Shown: positions 1 to 6,659, numbered from the stretch's first letter. The stretch is DNA of 8,241 nt from Desulfobacteraceae bacterium (GCA_021162325.1 JAGGYV010000267.1:1-8241); one strand, 5' to 3'. Notes: generated from the sequence alone by a model not told the origin. Program-made: numbers and translations.

Positions 1-1097
1 GAAAACCGGTCGCTCTGTCCGGTTGAGTGAACCGCAACATCCGTATCACCGCCGCCGACAATGGTTAATGCGTAGGAATTGGCAACACTGTGAACCATGG
101 AAACCGTTCCTCTGCTGAATGCGTCTATTTCAAATATCCCCATGGGACCGTTCCAGACAATGGTTTTGGCATCATCTAAGACTTCGGCGAACAGACGGGA
201 TGAGGCCGGACCGATATCAAGAGCCATCCAGTCCTCGGGTACCTCCTGAATGGGAACAATTTTTGACTCGACATCCGGATCAATCTGGCTGGCCACCACC
301 GCATCCACAGGTAAGTAGAACTTAATCCCCTCGCTGATGGCCCGCTTCATGATTTCACCGGCTTCCTCAACAAGATCTTCTTCCACCAGGGATTTGCCGA
401 GATTAAACCCCTGACTTTTCAGGAATGTATTGGCCATGGCCCCGCCGATGATGAATTTGTTCACCCGGTTTAACATATTTTTCAACGCACCCAGCTTGCT
501 GGACACTTTTGCCCCGCCGACAATTGCGACCAGCGGACGTCGGGGATTATCCATGGCTGAATGAAAATAATCCAGCTCCTTTATCAGCAAAAATCCGGCA
601 GCAGACTGGGGGGCATATTTTGTGATGGCGGCAATAGACGCATGCTCCCGGTGAGAAACCGCAAACGCATTATTGATGTATATATCGCAAATTGATGCGA
701 GTTCCCGGGCAAATTCATCCTCGTTGGTCTGCTCTCCGGGATAAAATCGCAGATTCTCAAGCAGCAGGATGTCGCCGGTATTCATTTCATCGACCATCTT
801 TTTCACGTGCGCCCCAATACAGTCCGGTGCCATTTTAACGTTCTGCTGGAGAAGTCTTCCCAGACGCTTTGCCACCGGGCCCAAACTCAATTCCGGCACG
901 ACGTTCCCTTTTGGCCGGCCCATGTGGGACATGATGATCAGGGTGCCGTTGTTGTCCAGCACATACCGCACTGTCGATAATACAGACCGGATTCGCGTAT
1001 CATCCGTGATATTTTGATGTTTGTCCATGGGCACGTTAAAATCCACCCGTACCAGCACTTTTTTACCTGAAACATCCAGTTCCTTTATAGAACGCAT
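1..1097 (-). CDS. pgk: Phosphoglycerate kinase, 3' end cut off by the window edge
   Basis: Phosphoglycerate kinase catalyses the reversible transfer of phosphate between 1,3-bisphosphoglycerate and ADP in glycolysis and gluconeogenesis, in the cytoplasm. Reading leftward from the ATG at 1097 gives 365 uninterrupted codons. Family signatures appear in order: VRVDFNVP (about residues 17-23), SHMGRPKG (57-64, substrate loop), LLLENLRFYPGE (111-122), VGGAKVSSKLGAL (193-205, nucleotide side), VWNGPMGIFE (314-323) and the GGGDT nucleotide loop (348-352). The family is usually near 390-400 residues, so roughly 30 C-terminal residues lie outside the window. The start is supported by an AAAGGAAG ribosome binding site at 1103-1110. 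One oddity is that the usual VNDAFGTAHRAHAS stretch reads INNAFAVSHREHAS (141-154), with Asn for Asp. No frameshift is seen. The gene follows a 395-bp repeat-rich gap, so it probably has its own promoter. The identification is firm. Confidence 0.97.
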   Translation of the reverse strand, partial: MRSIKELDVSGKKVLVRVDFNVPMDKHQNITDDTRIRSVLSTVRYVLDNNGTLIIMSHMGRPKGNVVPELSLGPVAKRLGRLLQQNVKMAPDCIGAHVKKMVDEMNTGDILLLENLRFYPGEQTNEDEFARELASICDIYINNAFAVSHREHASIAAITKYAPQSAAGFLLIKELDYFHSAMDNPRRPLVAIVGGAKVSSKLGALKNMLNRVNKFIIGGAMANTFLKSQGFNLGKSLVEEDLVEEAGEIMKRAISEGIKFYLPVDAVVASQIDPDVESKIVPIQEVPEDWMALDIGPASSRLFAEVLDDAKTIVWNGPMGIFEIDAFSRGTVSMVHSVANSYALTIVGGGDTDVAVHSTGQSDRF

Positions 1098-1134
1098 GGG
1101 AACTTCCTTTCTTTCTGACTGAAGTATTTAGTTT

Positions 1135-1165
1135 CTTATCTCTACTTTTTGCGTTTTTTTGGCAA
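1135..1165 (-). promoter_or_regulatory. Weak candidate promoter for pgk
   Basis: On the minus strand, TTGCCA (1160-1165) resembles a -35 box (5 of 6 to TTGACA). GATAAG (1135-1140) resembles a -10 box (4 of 6 to TATAAT), but the 19-base spacing is long. It lies about 40 bases before the pgk start, in an A-rich stretch. The match is weak and could be chance. The repeat upstream leaves little other unique sequence in which a pgk promoter could sit. Confidence 0.2.
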
Positions 1166-1246
1166 ACTTTTTTAAAAACCCAAAAAGTGTGAAGTGACTA
1201 AAGTGATCTAAAGTGCCTAAAGTTGTGGACTGCGCTAAACGCGCGA

Positions 1247-1490
1247 TCATTTTTAACATAAAAATTAAAAATGCCGAAGGCATTAACCATAATCACGCCC
1301 TGGCGTGACTAACTTCAAACTTTAGTTCACTTTTAACTTTTCCTGTTTATCCGGGTTAGGTAGAAGGCTGAAGGGAAAACAATCAGTTTCAACAGATAAT
1401 TATATTTTTTCTAATGGAACAGATATCAATGAATATGCTGCTATTTTTCCTTTAAACTTCAGGCTTCGGCCTTCCGTCTATCAGCCTAAC
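1247..1490 (-). repeat. Intergenic repeat cassette, copy A
   Basis: This copy contains two blocks that recur at 2515-2619 in the same orientation. Block 1 (1247-1292) matches 2515-2560 at 45 of 46 positions. Block 2 (1313-1361) matches 2571-2619 at 47 of 49. Block 1 carries the small hairpin AATGCC-GAA-GGCATT (1270-1284). The 20-base spacer here contains a tight palindrome, TCACGCC-CT-GGCGTGA (1293-1308). Beyond block 2 come an AAGGCTGAAGG tract (1364-1374), an AT-rich spacer, and an inverted CTTCAGGCTTCGGCCTT tract (1457-1473). The outer ends are inverted, GTTAGG (1355-1360) and CCTAAC (1485-1490). It ends two bases from the stop of the neighbouring cysteine protein gene. The rest of the 395-bp gap (1098-1246) holds the pgk leader and iterated CTAAAGTG units. 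Confidence 0.8.
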
Positions 1491-1492
1491 AA

Positions 1493-1780
1493 TCATTTTT
1501 CTTTTTTTATTTTATCAATATACTTTCGTTTCGACCACCGTTGCAGAAAACTGATGTTTTTAGATGCATAGGCCCGGTCCACGAGTTCCTCCTGAACTTT
1601 ACAACCGTCGGGATTCTGTATGGCCGTCCGCAGGCATTCGGTTTTATATGAGCAAACCATACAGCTTTCAGGAGAATGCCGCAATCCATCATCATACATC
1701 GGAAAAACAATGTCGATGACACCGAAACAGTTTTTCTTGTGTTTTGGCTTGTGTTCTGGCTTGTTTTCATCGGCTCCCAT
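1493..1780 (-). CDS. Small cysteine-containing protein of unknown function, downstream of radC
   Basis: This 95-residue protein is one I cannot name. It is very basic at both ends (lysine/histidine-rich residues 7-17 and RKYIDKIKKEK at the C-terminus). The central segment has cysteines in the pattern C40-x2-C43-x5-C49-x10-C60, plus C18, which could hold a metal ion or an iron-sulfur cluster; this is an inference from spacing only. No signal peptide or membrane segment is visible. The gene starts 18 bases after the radC stop and in the same reading frame, so the two are probably co-transcribed. AAAGGA at the radC stop is the only ribosome-site candidate and lies about 14 bases from the ATG, farther than usual. 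The residue pattern is far more protein-like than the overlapping 87-codon frame (1507-1770), which I take to be a shadow. It is probably real but functionally unassigned. Confidence 0.75.
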   Translation of the reverse strand: MGADENKPEHKPKHKKNCFGVIDIVFPMYDDGLRHSPESCMVCSYKTECLRTAIQNPDGCKVQEELVDRAYASKNISFLQRWSKRKYIDKIKKEK

Positions 1781-1798
1781 GAGCGGATAGAGGGTCCT

Positions 1799-2518
1799 TT
1801 ATGTATTCTTTTTGTACTCGCGATTCATCTGGGCGATCTGCCCCTGGTCCGCAAAGCTGAAGTACTGATTATTGCCGATCACAATATGCTCATGAACCGT
1901 AATTCCCACTGTCTGGCAGGCAAAAAGCAACTGACGGGTAATTGAATAATCGGCTGGAGACGGCTCTGAATCACCGGATGGATGATTGTGCGCAAAAATC
2001 AGGGCCGCCGCACTCCGATCCAATGCAGCCCGGATCACCTCCCTCGGATAGACTGAACTGGCTGTCAAGGTCCCGGTAAAAAGCGTTTCAATCGCAATGA
2101 CCCGATTCTTTGCATCTAAAAAAAGGACCTTAAAACATTCCCGATCTTTTGATCCCATTGAAAAATTAAGATAATCAAAGAGCGCCTTTGAGTTATTCAA
2201 AGGGTCCTTCATTATCACCTTTTTTTCCAGATACCGGTCAGCCACCGATTGAATCAATTTAAGGCCAAAGGCATTCTTCGGCCCGATCCCGTTCACAGCA
2301 CATAAATCATTCACTGAGGCCTCAAGCACCTGCTGGAGGGTTTCAAATTTCTCCAGAACGGCTTTTGCAGCTTCTTTGCAGTCTTTTCTGGGGGTCGCCA
2401 GTGTAAGCAGCAACTCAATGACTTCATAATCATGGAATCCGCTTAAACCGGATTCCATAAATTTGTCCCGCAATCGCTGCCGGTGACCTTCGCCTTTATG
2501 CGCTTTTTTATTATTCAT
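1799..2518 (-). CDS. radC: RadC family protein (JAMM/MPN+ domain)
   Basis: RadC proteins join an N-terminal helix-hairpin-helix region to a JAMM/MPN+ metal-binding domain. The old 'DNA repair protein' name is poorly supported, and the real role is unclear; many relatives sit on mobile elements. With the start chosen here the protein is 239 residues. The helix-hairpin-helix part includes VNGIGPKNAFGLKLI. The JAMM signature AHNHPSGDSEPSPAD is complete, with the expected H-x-H-x7-S-x2-D residues for zinc. Three in-frame ATGs are available (2551, 2527, 2518). I chose 2518 because the family-like sequence (KGEGHRQRLRDKF) begins just after it and the preceding 11 codons are repeat sequence. No start has a clear Shine-Dalgarno site. 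The gene is followed by the small cysteine protein, and the pair lies between two related repeat cassettes. The family call is firm; the exact start is uncertain. Confidence 0.93.
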   Translation of the reverse strand: MNNKKAHKGEGHRQRLRDKFMESGLSGFHDYEVIELLLTLATPRKDCKEAAKAVLEKFETLQQVLEASVNDLCAVNGIGPKNAFGLKLIQSVADRYLEKKVIMKDPLNNSKALFDYLNFSMGSKDRECFKVLFLDAKNRVIAIETLFTGTLTASSVYPREVIRAALDRSAAALIFAHNHPSGDSEPSPADYSITRQLLFACQTVGITVHEHIVIGNNQYFSFADQGQIAQMNREYKKNT

Positions 2519-2616
2519 TTTTAACATAAAAATTGAAAATGCCGAAGGCATTAACCATAACTTTAGCTCACTTCAAACTTTAGCTCACTTTTAACTTTTC
2601 CGGTTTATCCGGGTTA

Positions 2617-2712
2617 GGTTTCACCACGCTTCTATAATTTGACAAAACGGGCAAATCCGTCAGGATCGAGGCGGTCGAATGATCGTTGAGCGACGGAGAG
2701 TGAAGCACAACC
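2617..2712. other. Nested inverted-repeat segment, possible insertion or structured RNA
   Basis: This segment inside copy B is missing from copy A. It shows nested complementary pairs: GGTT (2617-2620) with AACC (2709-2712), GCTTC (2628-2632) with GAAGC (2702-2706), and TCCGTC (2656-2661) with GACGGA (2692-2697). Together they could fold into one long imperfect hairpin on either strand. No open frame of interest is present. It could be a small inserted element, a remnant of one, or a structured RNA. The individual pairs are short, so chance is not excluded. Confidence 0.3.
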
Positions 2713-2792
2713 CAAAACCAAAATAAAAGGTTATTATTCAGGTTGATTAGGCTAAAGGGGCTTAGGCCGAAGGGCTGTCTGAATAAATTATT

Positions 2793-2814
2793 TTAAAAAA
2801 AACAGTCTGTTCCG
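2793..2814 (-). terminator. Weak candidate terminator after gpsA
   Basis: On the minus strand GGAACA-GAC-TGTTTT forms a short stem (four Watson-Crick pairs plus two G-U pairs) followed by a run of T's and then AAAAT. It lies about 85 bases beyond the gpsA stop, where transcription of the gyrA-gpsA unit would be expected to end before radC. The stem is weak, and it sits inside the repeat cassette, so the call is tentative. Confidence 0.25.
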
Positions 2815-2898
2815 ATTGCCCTATTTAGCTTCAGCCTACAGCCTATCTACCTAAGCAGTTACAATAGAAGTTGAATTTTTTACAAAGCCATGAAGCCA

Positions 2899-3915
2899 TC
2901 AATCCATTTCGTCTTTCAGATCCCTGGTCATCAGCTGATAAACCGCTTCCTTCGGTAAAAGCCCTTCATACAAAATACCGTAAATCGCATGGGAAATGGG
3001 CATGTCGACACCGACACGAAGGGAAAGATTCCGTACAGACTTTGCGGTCTTTACCCCTTCGGCCACCATCTTCATATCCGCCAGGATCTCATCAAGCTTT
3101 TTGCCTTCGCCAATCAGCTTGCCCACCGTATGATTACGGCTGAGAGATCCGGTACAGGTCAAAATAAGATCCCCCATGCCCGCAAGGCCGGAAAACGTGT
3201 GAGGATTTGCACCCAGCCGAACCCCCAGACGACGCATCTCTGTTAAACCTCTGGTAATCAGCGCCGCTCGGGTATTTAAACCCATACCAAGACCGTCTAC
3301 AATACCGGATGCAATGGCAATCACGTTTTTAACCGCACCGCCCAGTTCCACGCCCATCATATCGTCATTGGTGTATACCCTGAAAAACGGTGTGACAAAA
3401 ACATTCTGAACAAACATTGCCACGGTTGGGTCTACAGATGCCGCCGTCACAACGGTCGGCACTTTTTGAGCCACTTCACGACCGAAGCTTGGGCCGGAAA
3501 GCACTGCCAGCCTGTTTTTAAATGAATCCGACAGCACATCTTCCAGCACACCGGTCATGGTCAAATGGGTTTTATTCTCGATCCCCTTTGACGCAGACAC
3601 CAGAACTGTGCGATCAGAAAGAAATTCAGCAAATTTCGACGCAGTTTCCCGCATCACATGGGAAGGGACCACCACCAGCACCAAATCTTTGTCCGACACA
3701 ACATCGGCGATATCATTGGACGGGACGATATTTTCCGAAAGGGAAATCCCTGGTAAAAACAGTTTATTTTCATGTGTTTCAGCAATGGTCTCTTTGACCT
3801 CTTTTTCATACACCCACAGTTCAACAGGGTATCCTTTCATACCGAGCAAACTTGCCAGGGCCGTGCCCCAACTGCCGGCCCCAACCACGCCGATTTTTGC
3901 GGATTCAGCATCCAT
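2899..3915 (-). CDS. gpsA: Glycerol-3-phosphate dehydrogenase [NAD(P)+]
   Basis: GpsA reduces dihydroxyacetone phosphate to sn-glycerol 3-phosphate in the cytoplasm, supplying the backbone for membrane phospholipids. From the chosen start the protein is 338 residues, the usual family length. The Rossmann glycine motif GAGSWG lies at 12-17. SASKGIE (107-113) and ELGGAVKNVIAIASG (190-204) carry the two conserved lysines K110 and K196. SGPSFGREVA (140-149) and the C-terminal FSGLAGMGDLILTCTG segment are also typical. The open frame extends back to 4014 (33 more codons), but that would overlap the gyrA tail in another frame and add residues unlike the family. The ATG at 3915 is preceded by a strong AAGGAGG site (3925-3931) with a 9-base spacer. 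It is one base from the gyrA stop, so the two genes are almost certainly co-transcribed and probably translationally coupled. Confidence 0.97.
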   Translation of the reverse strand: MDAESAKIGVVGAGSWGTALASLLGMKGYPVELWVYEKEVKETIAETHENKLFLPGISLSENIVPSNDIADVVSDKDLVLVVVPSHVMRETASKFAEFLSDRTVLVSASKGIENKTHLTMTGVLEDVLSDSFKNRLAVLSGPSFGREVAQKVPTVVTAASVDPTVAMFVQNVFVTPFFRVYTNDDMMGVELGGAVKNVIAIASGIVDGLGMGLNTRAALITRGLTEMRRLGVRLGANPHTFSGLAGMGDLILTCTGSLSRNHTVGKLIGEGKKLDEILADMKMVAEGVKTAKSVRNLSLRVGVDMPISHAIYGILYEGLLPKEAVYQLMTRDLKDEMD

Positions 3916-3916
3916 A

Positions 3917-6415
3917 TTACGCATCCTCCTTCTCATCCCCCTCAGCGGGTTCGGCACCATCAGCACGCTCAGAAATTTCGACAGTCTCTTCTTGCTCTGC
4001 AAGCCTTGCCGCACTGACCAGTCGTTCCGCAGGATCCATGACCATCAGTCTCACACCCTGGGTGTTTCGGCTAATCACCGATATACCGGCAATCTGAAGC
4101 CGGATAATTTTACCGATATCGGTTACCAACATGACTTCATCATCTTCCCCCACGACCAGAATGGTCAAAACACGACCATTCCTAACACTGGTTTTAATGG
4201 TGATCACGCCTTTTCCGCCGCGCTTCTGAACCGGGTATTCATCAATCAGCGTCCGTTTTCCATATCCATTTTCAGTCGCCGTAAACAACGTCTGACCATG
4301 AGACAATACCGCCATCCCCACCAGATGATCATCCGTTCCCAACTTTATGCCCCGGACACCGCTGGCCGTCCGGCCGGTGGGGCGGACATCGGATTCATGA
4401 AACCGGATGGATTTACCCTGGGATGAACACAAAAACACATTCTGGGTTCCGTCCGTCATCCGGGCCGAAATCAGTTCATCGCCTTCTTTCAAGTTAACGG
4501 CAATGATCCCGCCGGCGCGCGGCCGGCTGTATGCCAAAATATCTGTTTTTTTGACAACTCCCTGCCGTGTGGCCATAATCACATGATGACCCGGCTCAAA
4601 ATTTGGAACTGCCAGAACCGTGGCCAGCTTTTCATCAGGCCCCAGATTTAATAAATTCACAACCGCTTTGCCGCGGCTGATCCGGCTGCTCTGGGGAATT
4701 TCATAGACCTTACGCCAGTATAGGCGGCCCAAATTCGTAAAAAACAAAAAGGTATGATGGGTGGAAGCAATAAATAAATGTTCAACAAAATCCTCATCCT
4801 TGGTGCCCATCCCGGTCTTGCCTTTGCCGCCCCGGTGCTGCTGCTGATACATGGTAATGGGATTGCGTTTAATATACCCGCTGTTTGAAATCGTAACCAC
4901 CATATCTTCTTCTGCAATCATATCTTCCATGGTGATTTCTTTAGACTCCGCCACAATCAGTGTCCGGCGATCATCACCGTAGATCTCCTGCATTTCACTC
5001 AAATCGTCTTTAATCATATTCAGGACAATCCGCTCGCTGGACAGAATCTCCTGGAAACGGGCGATATCCTTTAAAATTTCTATATGCTCATTCTTGATTT
5101 TATCCCTTTCAAGACCGGTCAAACGCTGCAGCCGCATGTCCAGGATGGCCTGGGCCTGAATTTCGCTCAACGCAAACCGCTGGATCAACCCGTCCTTGGC
5201 TTCTGCCGGAGATTTGGAACTTCTGATCAGAGACACAACTTCATCCAGATTATCCAGCGCAACAATCAACCCCTCCAGAATATGGGCCCGTGCTTCGGCT
5301 TTTCTCAGATCAAAACGGGTCCGGCGGATGATGATTTCTTTTCGGTGAACAATAAAATGTTCAAGAATTTCCTTTAAACACATCACCTGGGGCCGCTTAT
5401 TGACCACTGCCAGAAAAATAATACCGAAATTATGCTGAAGAGAGGTGTGTTTATACAACTGATTCAGGATAACCTCCGGAATCTGGTCCCGTTTCAAGGC
5501 AATGGCAATTCGGATGCCGTCCTTGTCAGACTCATCCCGGACATACCTCACCCCTTCCAGCTGCTTGTTCTTAATCAACAGGGCGATCTTCTGGATCAGA
5601 TGGGCCTTGTTGACCTGATAAGGAATTTCCCGGACAATAATGGTTTCCGATTTGTTTTTTGGATCCTCCTCGATTTCCACCTTGGCGCGAATCCGGAGCT
5701 TTCCCCGGCCGGTCCTATAAGCGTCAATAATGCCCTGGTTGCCATAAATGATTCCCCCGGTGGGAAAATCAGGACCGGACAGGTGTTGAATCAAATCGTC
5801 AAATTCAATATCCGGATCATCAATTAAGGCCCTTAAAGTATTACACAATTCAGTCAAATTATGCGGCGGGATATTGGTTGCCATGCCCACCGCGATACCG
5901 GATGATCCATTGAGCAACAGGTTAGGGACTTTTGCCGGCAGAACTTCCGGTTCTTCCAGCGATTCATCATAGTTGATCGTAAAATCAACTGTTTCTTTCT
6001 CAATGTCCGCCATCATCTCATGCGCCAGGCGCATCATCCGAACTTCCGTATACCGCATGGCAGCCGGGGGGTCCCCGTCAACGGAGCCAAAGTTTCCCTG
6101 CCCATGAACCAGCGGATATCTAAGAGAAAACGTCTGGGCCATGCGGACCAGAGCGTCATAAACCGCTGAATCTCCATGGGGATGATACTTACCAATCACA
6201 TCACCCACAATTCTCGCGGACTTTTTATACGGCTTATTCCAGTCGTTTTTCAAATCGCTCATGGCGAAAAGAATCCGACGATGCACGGGCTTTAACCCAT
6301 CCCGAACATCAGGGAGCGCTCTTCCAATGATGACGCTCATCGCGTAATCCAGATACGACTGCTTCATCTCTTTTTCAATACTGATTGCTTCACTGCTTTC
6401 TTCGACCTGACTCAT
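3917..6415 (-). CDS. gyrA: DNA gyrase subunit A
   Basis: GyrA is the DNA-breaking subunit of DNA gyrase, which with GyrB introduces negative supercoils using ATP. The 832-residue protein is complete. The N-terminal winged-helix/tower domain begins with DYAMSVIIGRALPDVRDGLKPVHRR. The catalytic tyrosine is Y122 in AAMRYTEVR, and numbering matches E. coli up to this point. The quinolone-contact positions are S83 and D87 in HPHGDSAVYDA, the wild-type residues, so no classical resistance change is visible. The C-terminal DNA-wrapping propeller has a GyrA box, QHRGGKG (526-532), and a second similar QKRGGKG (730-736). The tail is acidic, as in many gyrases. The start at 6415 has AGGAG five bases upstream (6421-6425). 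A small membrane-protein gene ends 47 bases before it, and gpsA begins one base after its stop. gyrB is not in the window. Confidence 0.99.
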   Translation of the reverse strand: MSQVEESSEAISIEKEMKQSYLDYAMSVIIGRALPDVRDGLKPVHRRILFAMSDLKNDWNKPYKKSARIVGDVIGKYHPHGDSAVYDALVRMAQTFSLRYPLVHGQGNFGSVDGDPPAAMRYTEVRMMRLAHEMMADIEKETVDFTINYDESLEEPEVLPAKVPNLLLNGSSGIAVGMATNIPPHNLTELCNTLRALIDDPDIEFDDLIQHLSGPDFPTGGIIYGNQGIIDAYRTGRGKLRIRAKVEIEEDPKNKSETIIVREIPYQVNKAHLIQKIALLIKNKQLEGVRYVRDESDKDGIRIAIALKRDQIPEVILNQLYKHTSLQHNFGIIFLAVVNKRPQVMCLKEILEHFIVHRKEIIIRRTRFDLRKAEARAHILEGLIVALDNLDEVVSLIRSSKSPAEAKDGLIQRFALSEIQAQAILDMRLQRLTGLERDKIKNEHIEILKDIARFQEILSSERIVLNMIKDDLSEMQEIYGDDRRTLIVAESKEITMEDMIAEEDMVVTISNSGYIKRNPITMYQQQHRGGKGKTGMGTKDEDFVEHLFIASTHHTFLFFTNLGRLYWRKVYEIPQSSRISRGKAVVNLLNLGPDEKLATVLAVPNFEPGHHVIMATRQGVVKKTDILAYSRPRAGGIIAVNLKEGDELISARMTDGTQNVFLCSSQGKSIRFHESDVRPTGRTASGVRGIKLGTDDHLVGMAVLSHGQTLFTATENGYGKRTLIDEYPVQKRGGKGVITIKTSVRNGRVLTILVVGEDDEVMLVTDIGKIIRLQIAGISVISRNTQGVRLMVMDPAERLVSAARLAEQEETVEISERADGAEPAEGDEKEDA
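3925..3931 (-). promoter_or_regulatory. Ribosome binding site deciding the gpsA start
   Basis: The minus strand reads AAGGAGG here, a near-perfect Shine-Dalgarno sequence, followed by 9 bases and the ATG at 3915. It is embedded in the codons for the last residues of GyrA (EKEDA). An ATG three codons upstream of 3915 directly abuts the site and is therefore too close to be used. This excludes the long-frame start at 4014 in favour of 3915. Confidence 0.85.
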
Positions 6416-6462
6416 AACCTCTCCTGCTCAAAAAACACCTGTTTAGGGAATTGAAAACCCCC

Positions 6463-6630
6463 TTATGACCGGCTGATAAATCCAAGCGCAGCAAATCCCA
6501 GAAGTACTTCATAAACAATCACCGGCGTATAACTTTCAAATATAAAATACACAATACCGCCGCCGACAATCGCCGGAACACCCATGAGAACCATTGTGCC
6601 TATTTTTCTGCTGATTTCTGATATCTCCAT
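6463..6630 (-). CDS. Small two-helix membrane protein of unknown function, upstream of gyrA
   Basis: This 55-codon frame begins with MEISEISRKIG and ends with FISRS. After a short polar N-terminus it has two hydrophobic stretches, about residues 12-31 (with a GVPAIVGGG glycine-rich core) and about 36-53, joined by ESYTP. It is therefore predicted to be a small inner-membrane hairpin. I do not recognise the family. Evidence that it is a gene includes a good Shine-Dalgarno sequence, GAGGGAG (6639-6645), 8 bases before the ATG, sensible membrane-protein composition, and a position 47 bases before gyrA on the same strand. No long competing frame covers it. It may be co-transcribed with gyrA and gpsA. 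A link to supercoiling or lipid synthesis would be speculation. The two helices lack charged residues that would suggest a transporter or toxin mechanism. Confidence 0.75.
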   Translation of the reverse strand: MEISEISRKIGTMVLMGVPAIVGGGIVYFIFESYTPVIVYEVLLGFAALGFISRS

Positions 6631-6659
6631 ATTACGATCTCCCTCTTAAAAAGTATTCA

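Larger units (their letters stand above)
2515..2854 (-). repeat. Intergenic repeat cassette, copy B (overlaps radC start)
   Basis: This is the second copy of the cassette at 1247-1490, in the same orientation. Block 1 (2515-2560) and block 2 (2571-2619) are nearly identical to copy A. The spacer is only 10 bases, and the palindrome of copy A is absent. CTTTAGCTCACTT is repeated within it (2561-2573 and 2578-2590). After block 2 it differs from copy A by about 125 extra bases. It then resumes with an AGGCTAAAGGGG...AGGCCGAAGGGC tract (2749-2775) and its imperfect inverted partner (2818-2845), whose minus strand shows tandem TAGGCTG heptamers. Inverted ends are TTAGGT (2614-2619) and ACCTAA (2849-2854). 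The minus strand of block 1 contains the candidate start codons of radC. The cassette fills almost all of the gap between gpsA and radC. Confidence 0.75.

Noticed and set aside
1128..1283. 51-codon minus-strand frame starting in repeat copy A
   Set aside because: It consists of repeat and A/T-rich leader sequence, has no ribosome site and only resembles the radC N-terminal extension because both come from the repeat. It is mentioned only as support for the leader-ORF finding.
1461..1472. AGGC-TTCG-GCCT hairpin as a terminator of the radC unit
   Set aside because: The stem is only four pairs and no T run follows on the minus strand, so it does not look like an intrinsic terminator.
1507..1770. 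87-codon minus-strand frame overlapping the small cysteine protein gene
   Set aside because: It overlaps the 95-residue frame almost completely, lacks its own ribosome site and has a less protein-like composition. Only one of the two is likely real.
1098..2898. CRISPR array or origin-type iterons in the repeat-rich gaps
   Set aside because: The repeats are two diverged blocks and irregular short motifs, without regular spacing, uniform spacers or nearby cas or replication genes.
3916..4014. Longer gpsA start giving 371 residues
   Set aside because: The extra residues are arginine-rich and unlike GpsA, would overlap gyrA, and the strong ribosome site points to 3915.
3557..4426. Plus-strand open frame of 289 codons
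   Set aside because: It lies antisense across gpsA and the end of gyrA, both firmly identified. Its translation is low in recognisable motifs and there is no ribosome site. It is a shadow frame.
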